From Candidatus Berkelbacteria bacterium (lineage in GTDB: Bacteria > Patescibacteriota > UBA1384 > UBA12157 > JAENIV01), in assembly GCA_016844295.1 (NCBI GenBank), contig JAENIV010000012.1, positions 1-13,356 on the forward strand: a stretch of DNA of 13,356 nt, read 5' to 3'. Shown one piece after another: positions 6,889-12,350 of the stretch. Position 1 is the first letter of the stretch; the number at the start of each line of letters is the position of its first letter. Under the pieces are notes generated by a model. It was given only the letters and a program-made list of their open reading frames with translations. It did no database searches and had not been told where the DNA came from. The position numbers and the translations under genes were made by a program.

Positions 6889-6897
6889 AGAAGCACG

Positions 6898-8262
6898 TTG
6901 AGAACAAATGACCGAGACCAAGTTGTAATTTGTGGTATGGGTGCGGTTACACCAATAGGCAACTATGGACAAGATGACACTTCTTTCTGGCAAGCCCTTC
7001 TTGCTGGACAAAACAACTTCAAGTCATTCCAATTTGGAAATCCAGAAACTCACCATATCACCGCCCATGTCGCTTCTGAATTCGACAATTTCGATTTTGC
7101 GCCCTATGCTGCAAGAATTCCGGCTCTAGTTGAAAAAAGGTTTCGGCCACTCTGGCCGAATATGGATAGGTCAATTCAACTTGGCCTAGCCGCAGGACTG
7201 GAAGCACTGACAATGGCCGGCCTTGCGCCCGATGAACAAACCACCCGTCGTCCCAACATTGGTCTGATTGTCGGCACTAGCCTCGGCGGCGGCCATTCTT
7301 TCGAAGAAGGAGTTAGGATATTCGACGAACGAGGTAAGGTGAATAGACTCATGTTCACTGTCCTCAATGTCATGCTCAATGGTCTGGCGGGAATGGGAAC
7401 AATATCCTTCGCGCTTGGTGGACCTTCGTTTGCGATTGGTAATGCCTGCGCCAGTGCAAATTTCGCTCTGACTTCAGGTAAAGATAAAATTGATCTAGGA
7501 TACGCAGATGTAGTCTTGATTATCGGGAATGACTCTGGAACAACCGCTTTCCAACAAGGTTGTTTCAATCAAATGAACGGACTGTCAAAATCCGATGGTC
7601 CCAACGCTTCAAAACCATTTGGCGAGGATCGTGATGGCTTCGTCATGGGCGAGGGCGAGGGCGCGGGCGCAGTTGTGTTGGCGCGTAAGTCTTATGCCCT
7701 GGAAACGGGCATGCCGATTCTTGCCACGGTACTCGGCTACGCTGCCAATAGCGATGCCATACATATGTCCCAACCCGATACTGAAGGAATCACCGATTGC
7801 ATGCGACGGGCCCTCAAAAACTCCGGCCTTTTACCACGCGATATTGCTCACGTCAACGCCCACGCAACGGCCACGCCTATTGGCGATGTAACAGAAGCAA
7901 TGGCGATTTGGAATCTCTTCGCTGACCCAAGACTTTCTCATGTTAACCCCGCAAGATCACCTTACGTTACGGCTACCAAAGCCAATCTGGGGCACACTCT
8001 CGGAGCTTCAGGAATCCTTGGAATGATATCATCAATCTGCTCAATGACAGAAGGTATCTTACCTCCTATGAATGGCTTTGAGATTGATCCCAAGTGTATT
8101 AGACCTTGGATAGAGAAACAAATCCCGGTTGTAAAAGATAACCCCGTTCATATTGTTACGGAGAAGACCCAAGCCGACATCCCAATTACTCTCTGCAACT
8201 CCTTTGGTTTTGGCGGCCATAACATCTCAGTAGTAGTCTCAAGACCTGACTTTCAGAACTAG
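6898..8262 (+). CDS. fabF: Beta-ketoacyl-ACP synthase II (FabF-like)
   Basis: A cytoplasmic condensing enzyme extending an acyl chain by two carbons with malonyl-ACP. The 454-residue form starts at TTG 6898 (AAGGA upstream); an in-frame TTG at 6832 would add 22 residues with no ribosome site. The family N-terminus VVICGMGAVTPIGN appears at 9-22. The active site is complete: nucleophile C184 (GNACASANFA), H322 (NAHATATPIGD, where NAHGT is more usual), K361 and H366 (KANLGHTLGASG). The glycine-rich CNSFGFGGHN occurs near the C-terminus (433-442). E. coli FabF has about 412 residues; the excess is mostly insertions around 45-90 and 395-425. It stands alone with its own terminator, and no ACP, malonyltransferase or ketoreductase of the pathway is adjacent. 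It is richer in G+C than its neighbours. A polyketide-type role is possible. Confidence 0.9.
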   Translation: MRTNDRDQVVICGMGAVTPIGNYGQDDTSFWQALLAGQNNFKSFQFGNPETHHITAHVASEFDNFDFAPYAARIPALVEKRFRPLWPNMDRSIQLGLAAGLEALTMAGLAPDEQTTRRPNIGLIVGTSLGGGHSFEEGVRIFDERGKVNRLMFTVLNVMLNGLAGMGTISFALGGPSFAIGNACASANFALTSGKDKIDLGYADVVLIIGNDSGTTAFQQGCFNQMNGLSKSDGPNASKPFGEDRDGFVMGEGEGAGAVVLARKSYALETGMPILATVLGYAANSDAIHMSQPDTEGITDCMRRALKNSGLLPRDIAHVNAHATATPIGDVTEAMAIWNLFADPRLSHVNPARSPYVTATKANLGHTLGASGILGMISSICSMTEGILPPMNGFEIDPKCIRPWIEKQIPVVKDNPVHIVTEKTQADIPITLCNSFGFGGHNISVVVSRPDFQN

Positions 8263-8277
8263 AAAGATCCATTATCG

Positions 8278-8310
8278 TACGGCCCCGAACGGGGCCGTAT
8301 TTCTTATTTA
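8278..8310 (+). terminator. Intrinsic terminator of the ketosynthase gene
   Basis: A perfect 9-bp stem, TACGGCCCC (8278-8286) with GGGGCCGTA (8291-8299), closes a 4-nt loop (gaac). A T-rich tail (tttcttattta) follows. It starts 16 nt after the stop codon and separates the ketosynthase from the next gene on the same strand. Confidence 0.88.
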
Positions 8311-8323
8311 TTGATTAATTCTC

Positions 8324-8332
8324 TGTTATAAT
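8324..8332 (+). promoter_or_regulatory. Extended -10 promoter of the M23 peptidase gene
   Basis: TGT followed by a consensus TATAAT (8327-8332) is an extended -10 element. No good -35 is visible at the right distance. The expected transcript start, about 7 nt downstream, falls on the A of ATG 8339. The mRNA would therefore be leaderless, consistent with the lack of any Shine-Dalgarno sequence. Confidence 0.6.
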
Positions 8333-8338
8333 GTATCC

Positions 8339-8995
8339 ATGAGAAAATATATTTGGATATTTATTCTTTTGTTGGTAATAGTCCTTCTGGGATTTTATTT
8401 TTTATATTTTGGAAACATCTTATTCTCATCTCCAGGGCAAACATCAAGTCCGACGATATCGCCTTCGTCCTCTGCCGTTTCAAGTTCTTCTGCATCCCCA
8501 ACTGGTCAAGAGTATGCCTTTCCCGTCGCCAGATTCAAAGAAAGGGTTACCAAAAAACCCTTTGGCATTTACATTACTCCCCAGAATTCCCCTGTTCAAC
8601 CCGAAGTTTTTACTGGCTACCACACGGGCGCTGATGCGGAATATACAGATGCCGCCATCGATGTCCCGGTATATGCAATCACAGACGGGACAGTTGTTTT
8701 ATCGAGAACCGCATCAGGCTACGGTGGGGTTTTCATGATCGAAATCCAACTTAATGGTACACCCCACACGATATTATACGGGCATATTCGCCCGTCGTCT
8801 TTGCCGAAAGTGGGACAAAAAATTATTAAAGGTGAACAATTGGCTGTACTAGGCACTGGATATTCCTCTGAAACAGACGGTGAGCGCCAACATTTACATC
8901 TTTCAATTTTGGCCGATGACAGAATCGATGTCAAAGGCTATGTAAGTTCTAAATCCCAACTTACCGGCTGGATCGATCCTTTGAGTTTATACTAA
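8339..8995 (+). CDS. Membrane-anchored M23/LytM-type metallopeptidase
   Basis: A 218-residue extracytoplasmic protein, probably cutting peptidoglycan cross-bridges or peptides. Residues 4-29 form a single hydrophobic anchor (IWIFILLLVIVLLGFYFLYF within it). A Ser/Thr/Pro-rich linker (30-56) spans away from the membrane. The LytM fold follows, with the zinc and active-site motifs HTGAD (H95, D99), YGHI (H149) and HLHLS (H185, H187). Both the HxxxD and HxH signatures are intact, so it is probably catalytic rather than a degenerate EnvC/NlpD-like activator. The start is ATG 8339, the only one that keeps the whole anchor. It is preceded by a terminator, so it has its own transcript. Its last 9 bases overlap the end of the convergent amidotransferase gene. 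Whether its role is growth, division or attack on a host or neighbour is unknown. Confidence 0.83.
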   Translation: MRKYIWIFILLLVIVLLGFYFLYFGNILFSSPGQTSSPTISPSSSAVSSSSASPTGQEYAFPVARFKERVTKKPFGIYITPQNSPVQPEVFTGYHTGADAEYTDAAIDVPVYAITDGTVVLSRTASGYGGVFMIEIQLNGTPHTILYGHIRPSSLPKVGQKIIKGEQLAVLGTGYSSETDGERQHLHLSILADDRIDVKGYVSSKSQLTGWIDPLSLY

Positions 8996-9703
8996 AAAAC
9001 CCGCTATTTTCAAAAAGTTTTTGAATAATTGCCGCCCCGCTTGAGTATATTCCTTTTTTATTGACTCGAAGTCTGTTCGCAACTGCTCTTTGTCGAGCAC
9101 AAGAAGGTCAGTGTCTTCATTGATCCAAGTTTCAAACATTTTTGGTGTAAGTTCAAAATGACATTGAATGCCGTATGCATTTGAGCCAACTTTAACAATT
9201 TGATTTCGGCAGAATTTTCCGACTGCTAATAGTGTCATGCCTTCAGTAAGTTCAACTGTTTCACCGTGAAGATGGAACACATTAAGGGTGTGGTTGAGAC
9301 CTAAAAATAAGGGGTCTTTTTTACCGTCTTCAGTCAAATCTACAGTAAAGCGGTTGTTCTCCATGTCACGAAAACCAATTTCCTTGATTGGATTTTTGAC
9401 AACTTTTCCACCCGCAGCCTTAACAAGAGTTTGAAGACCGAGACAGATTCCCAAATAAGGAATATTGGCCGCAATTACTTCACGAATGCGGGCAAGTTCG
9501 TTTTTAATCTTTTCGTTTCGGTCATTTGCACTGTCTGGCCCTCCGAGAGCAACAATCGCTCCGTAGTTTTCAGCAGAAGGAAAATTTTGTCCTTGATTTA
9601 AGTCGATAATCGTATATCTAATGCCACATTCTTTCAGCACTTCTTCAAGAATTCCAGGACCTTCGTGGGTAATATTTTTGACGATAAGAATTTCTTTTCT
9701 CAT
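8987..9703 (-). CDS. Class I glutamine amidotransferase (GATase1) domain protein
   Basis: A 238-residue cytoplasmic enzyme that would hydrolyse glutamine, or a related gamma-glutamyl compound, to release ammonia. The nucleophile elbow is YLGICLGLQ with C87, and the remaining triad is H182 and E184 in YGIQCHFELT. LGGPDSAN (53-60) matches the oxyanion-loop region. The protein stops soon after the GATase fold and has no synthetase domain, so it resembles the free-standing GMP-synthase-like amidotransferases of unknown acceptor rather than GuaA itself. It is the last gene of the leftward operon, 10 nt after the hemerythrin gene, and overlaps the convergent peptidase gene by 9 nt. No clear ribosome site precedes ATG 9703. 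The fold is certain; the substrate is not. Confidence 0.87.
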   Translation of the reverse strand: MRKEILIVKNITHEGPGILEEVLKECGIRYTIIDLNQGQNFPSAENYGAIVALGGPDSANDRNEKIKNELARIREVIAANIPYLGICLGLQTLVKAAGGKVVKNPIKEIGFRDMENNRFTVDLTEDGKKDPLFLGLNHTLNVFHLHGETVELTEGMTLLAVGKFCRNQIVKVGSNAYGIQCHFELTPKMFETWINEDTDLLVLDKEQLRTDFESIKKEYTQAGRQLFKNFLKIAGFLV

Positions 9704-9713
9704 AATATGTGTA

Positions 9714-10244
9714 TTATTGAGAATAGAATTTATTTAAGGTTTCCAAAAGCTTATGAAACTCTTCGTGTTTTCCCTTGCCGATACGCTCAAGTTCCAACTT
9801 ATCAAATTCCCTAAGCAACTTTTTATCTTTTGCTTTAGAAATATGCATATCGGCCATTTGATAAAGGATATTATCTTCTTTTTCAATATGCTGTCTTAGA
9901 AGCTCGGTATAGCCGCGAGCGCCCTTAATGAATTTTTCGTGATTTGGGATATTCTCGCTCATTTCCCTAACAAATTCGCGCCCCATATCGTGTTCCGCGA
10001 GCATCATGCCGATCGGCCCCTGTTCTTTGGGAATTCCAACCTTTTCCATCGCCGGGAAAAGGAGATCTTCTTCTTTTCCATGATGACATTTATCAACAAA
10101 AACCTTGATAAACTCTAAAATTTCTTCCTGATGTTTCGGATCAACTTTGTCTCCCGCTTTTAATTTCTGGCAAATTTTCTCCAAAATATTCAGGGCCAGT
10201 AAAACCGCTTGATGCTCATTTCTTAATTGTTCTGTTGATGTCAT
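9714..10244 (-). CDS. Hemerythrin-like (HHE) di-iron protein
   Basis: A 176-residue helical cytoplasmic protein expected to bind a non-haem di-iron centre that senses or handles O2, NO or iron. Ligand motifs stand in the expected order: H11 (RNEHQAV), H54/H55 with E59 (KCHHGKEED), H85 (LAEHDMGREF), and H119 with E123 (RQHIEKED). The last 40 residues are charged and helical, with no recognised output domain. ATG 10244 has a doubled AGGA-type ribosome site just upstream. It is 21 nt after the tRNA methyltransferase gene and 10 nt before the amidotransferase gene. In an anaerobe it would fit oxygen or nitrosative stress protection, which is inference. Confidence 0.9.
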   Translation of the reverse strand: MTSTEQLRNEHQAVLLALNILEKICQKLKAGDKVDPKHQEEILEFIKVFVDKCHHGKEEDLLFPAMEKVGIPKEQGPIGMMLAEHDMGREFVREMSENIPNHEKFIKGARGYTELLRQHIEKEDNILYQMADMHISKAKDKKLLREFDKLELERIGKGKHEEFHKLLETLNKFYSQ

Positions 10245-10265
10245 TGGCGTCCTTTCCTATACTGA

Positions 10266-10706
10266 TTAAAATTCTAATTTATACACCCAATCGGGTATTT
10301 TTGCTTTCTCGGGTTTGTCGTATTGGGGCCAGTACGGTTTAATATCAATTATCGGCGTACCATCTAAAACGTCTAACCCTTTGACTTTAATTCTATTTTC
10401 TTTATGATCCACTAATCGGACGGTAGTCATCCCAATGGGATTGGGTCTTGCGGGGCAACGGCAGGAGAAAATTCCCACAATCGGCACCTTCGGATTGTCT
10501 TGAGGCCGATGAGAAATGACATAATCCTTAACTTTATCCATCCAATAAACAATAATCAGGTGGGTGTAATCGTCTATTCCCTTGAGAGCTTCCTGGAATT
10601 TTTTATCAACAATTATTTCCGAAATTTCTTCGGCAAACCCCCCGAATCTTGGTTTTCTAACGCGATTTTTGACTGTCCCAATTGGTTTTAAGCAAATTTC
10701 TTTCAT
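10266..10706 (-). CDS. trmO: TrmO/TsaA-type tRNA (t6A37) N6-methyltransferase
   Basis: A 146-residue enzyme of the UPF0066/TsaA family. TrmO in E. coli uses S-adenosylmethionine to methylate N6 of threonylcarbamoyladenosine at position 37 of tRNA-Thr. The signature is clear: SCRCPARPNPIGMTTVRLV (81-99, family form TRSPFRPNPIG) and LDVLDGTPIIDIKPY (111-125). The N-terminus (KPIGTVKN) also fits. E. coli TrmO has about 235 residues. This one lacks the C-terminal domain and is closer to the short archaeal-type members, so substrate range could differ. It sits 32 nt after the 61-residue gene and 21 nt before the hemerythrin gene. No strong ribosome site is seen before ATG 10706. Confidence 0.85.
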   Translation of the reverse strand: MKEICLKPIGTVKNRVRKPRFGGFAEEISEIIVDKKFQEALKGIDDYTHLIIVYWMDKVKDYVISHRPQDNPKVPIVGIFSCRCPARPNPIGMTTVRLVDHKENRIKVKGLDVLDGTPIIDIKPYWPQYDKPEKAKIPDWVYKLEF

Positions 10707-10738
10707 GGCTTTTCTTTTTAATTATATGATTCATTAAG

Positions 10739-10924
10739 TCAGCTACTTAGACGCTTTTTGGTGATCTCGTTTTCTATCGCGTGAGCGGTTATTTCTAAAT
10801 TACAACTATGATGTTCATTGCACCACGCTTCACATTTGCTCATCCATTCTTTTTCTTTGTAATGCAAATGGCATTCGGGACACTCATAGAAGTGGATATT
10901 TTCTTTTTTTGGTTTAGTATTCAT
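10739..10924 (-). CDS. Small Cys/His-rich putative zinc-binding protein
   Basis: A 61-residue protein of unknown function. It has a CPEC knuckle (C15, C18) followed by C31, C35 and C41 in KCEAWCNEHHSCNLEI, with histidines at 19, 21, 38 and 39, and it ends in a charged helix. This is enough for one zinc or other metal site. It is a real gene rather than a chance frame: the start is 9 nt after the SDR stop, it fills its slot in the operon, and the Cys spacing is regular. I have the impression of similar small proteins in other CPR and archaeal genomes, but I could not check this. No Shine-Dalgarno sequence is visible, so it may rely on translational coupling. Confidence 0.7.
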   Translation of the reverse strand: MNTKPKKENIHFYECPECHLHYKEKEWMSKCEAWCNEHHSCNLEITAHAIENEITKKRLSS

Positions 10925-10933
10925 ATTAAAAGA

Positions 10934-11737
10934 TTAGCTTAACAACACTCCGCCGTCGACAACAATTTGCTCACCGGTCATATATGAGGACATATCAGAA
11001 GCCAAAAACAACGCGACCTTGCCGATATCATCAGGATCTCCCATGCGATGCATCGGGATTTTTGCCATGAAAGCCACCATTACTTTTTCCATATCAACAC
11101 CTGGTGCTGACGGCATTTTGGAAACTCCCGGGGTAGCAATACCGCCCGGCGCAATGGCATTAACCCATATTTTATGTTGAGAAAGTTCAAGAGCCGCGTT
11201 TTTAGTAAAGCCCCAGACGCCGTGCTTGGAAGCGTCGTAATGGGCAAGACCGACCATTGAAGGATGTAAAGCATCTATTGAAGTAATGTTGATAATTTTG
11301 CCGCCGCGGCCTTGGGCAATCATCTGCTTACTGGCCGCCTCGGTGCATAAAAAAACTCCGCGCAAATTAACGGCAATTACTCGATCAAAATCTTCTTTGG
11401 TCATCTTGGCAAGCGGCATCTGTGGGTAGATGCCGGCATTATTGACTATAATATCTAAACCACCAAAATCCTGGACGGCAGTTTGAACCATTTTATCAAC
11501 ATCGGTTTCGCTCGAAACATCAGTCTTAACCGCTTTGACCTTTAATTCTTGGTTACTTAAATCTTGGACACTTTTATTAGCGGCGTTTTCATCCAAATCG
11601 GCAATTAGAACATTAGCACCGGCTTGTGCCAAACGCGTGGCGATCCCCAGCCCTATCCCCATCGCTCCACCGGTAACAATCGCCGTTTTACCGGTTAAAT
11701 CAAGCAATTTATCAAATGAAATAATTTCTTGTTCCAC
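10934..11737 (-). CDS. Short-chain dehydrogenase/reductase (classical SDR)
   Basis: A 267-residue NAD(P)-dependent cytoplasmic oxidoreductase. I chose GTG 11737 because AAGGAG lies 4 nt upstream; an in-frame TTG at 11755 would bury that site and abut the preceding stop. Counting from the GTG, the Rossmann motif is TGGAMGIG (22-29), an Asp closes the second strand (LIADLDE, D47, favouring NAD(H)), and NNAG is at 99-102. The catalytic set is N124, S153, Y167 and K171 (HYDASKHG). The C-terminus YMTGEQIVVDGGVLL is typical of FabG-like and sugar or alcohol dehydrogenases. All catalytic residues are present. The substrate is unknown; FabG-type ketoacyl reduction is possible but cannot be told from other SDR activities. 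Confidence 0.88.
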   Translation of the reverse strand: MEQEIISFDKLLDLTGKTAIVTGGAMGIGLGIATRLAQAGANVLIADLDENAANKSVQDLSNQELKVKAVKTDVSSETDVDKMVQTAVQDFGGLDIIVNNAGIYPQMPLAKMTKEDFDRVIAVNLRGVFLCTEAASKQMIAQGRGGKIINITSIDALHPSMVGLAHYDASKHGVWGFTKNAALELSQHKIWVNAIAPGGIATPGVSKMPSAPGVDMEKVMVAFMAKIPMHRMGDPDDIGKVALFLASDMSSYMTGEQIVVDGGVLLS

Positions 11738-11741
11738 GTGT

Positions 11742-11747
11742 CTCCTT
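11742..11747 (-). promoter_or_regulatory. Ribosome binding site deciding the GTG start of the SDR gene
   Basis: AAGGAG on the minus strand lies 4 nt before GTG 11737. It falls inside the longer reading frame from TTG 11755, which makes that longer start unlikely. Confidence 0.65.
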
Positions 11748-11755
11748 TTGTTCAA

Positions 11756-12154
11756 TTATATCATATTTTTAATTTCTTCTGATAGATTTGTGGCAAATTC
11801 CTCTAATCGTTTGTAGTCTTTACGAACTATTCTTTTGACCCCCATTTTGATAGCGGTTTCGTTATATTCAGGTTGGGTTGAGATAGCGATAAATTTATCA
11901 GCCCCAAATTTTTTAATGTTGATGACATGAAACGAGCCGCCTAGCTTGCAGTCGCGATCAAGGAGAATAATATCAAAATTCGGCTCTTGAATTTGATTCA
12001 GATAATCTTGGACTTGGTTGTATTCGGAAAAAACGGTCACAGCAAAATCAATCCGTTTTCCGACCAAGCTTTCTTCCAATTTAAAAAGCTCGTCCATTAT
12101 CACGGCTAAAGTTTTCAAATCATCTTCTAAAATTAATATTCGAATAGTTTTCAT
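11756..12154 (-). CDS. Second stand-alone receiver-domain protein
   Basis: A 132-residue CheY-like protein, more divergent than the one at 6341-6706. Counting from ATG 12154, the acidic pocket is E10-D11-D12 (LILEDDLK), the phospho-acceptor is D66 (IILLDRDCKLGG), S92/T93 fills the Thr/Ser switch position (AISTQP) and K112 is the conserved lysine. The loop after D66 has DCKLGGS in place of the usual MPxMDG, so kinase or output contacts probably differ. TTG 12163 is an alternative start adding three residues. ATG 12154 begins 1 nt after the stop of the reading-frame tail upstream, suggesting translational coupling. No kinase is in view. Confidence 0.8.
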   Translation of the reverse strand: MKTIRILILEDDLKTLAVIMDELFKLEESLVGKRIDFAVTVFSEYNQVQDYLNQIQEPNFDIILLDRDCKLGGSFHVINIKKFGADKFIAISTQPEYNETAIKMGVKRIVRKDYKRLEEFATNLSEEIKNMI

Positions 12155-12155
12155 A

Positions 12156-12350
12156 TTACTCAATGTTTTGATTTAATTTAATCCATTCTTGTTTATCGTT
12201 ATAAAAATTAGCATTTCGTTTCATAAGTCTATTGAAAGTCGCTTCAACAACTTTATCATTACCTTTGATCGTTTTCAGATGATCGATAGCTTCTTTCACA
12301 GAGATTGAAACTTCTTCAGGATAATCGAGTAGAAAATCAAACCACTTTAA
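12156..12350 (-). other. Out-of-frame C-terminal tail of the helical protein (frame break)
   Basis: An open stretch of 64 codons in the -1 frame, starting right at the stop of the gene at 12347-13356. It reads LKWFDFLLDYPEEVS and continues to WIKLNQNIE before TAA at 12156-12158. The composition (charged, Lys/Glu/Asn-rich, amphipathic) matches the upstream protein. The tail has no plausible start of its own at its head, and it ends 1 nt from the next gene's ATG, as a real gene would. The join runs ...NENF then LKWFDF across a run of five T on the coding strand (12353-12349). Confidence 0.65.

Noticed and set aside
6832..6897. N-terminal extension of the ketosynthase from TTG 6832
   Set aside because: No ribosome site precedes TTG 6832, the extra residues do not resemble the family, and a Shine-Dalgarno sequence lies before TTG 6898 next to the conserved N-terminus. 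The choice remains moderately uncertain.
7643..7672. Low-complexity GGCGAGGGCGAGGGCG tract as a repeat element
   Set aside because: It encodes the Gly/Glu/Ala-rich MGEGEGAGAVV loop that is normal for ketosynthases, so it needs no separate explanation.
11738..11755. N-terminal extension of the SDR from TTG 11755
   Set aside because: It would place the AAGGAG ribosome site inside the gene, and its first codon abuts the preceding stop.
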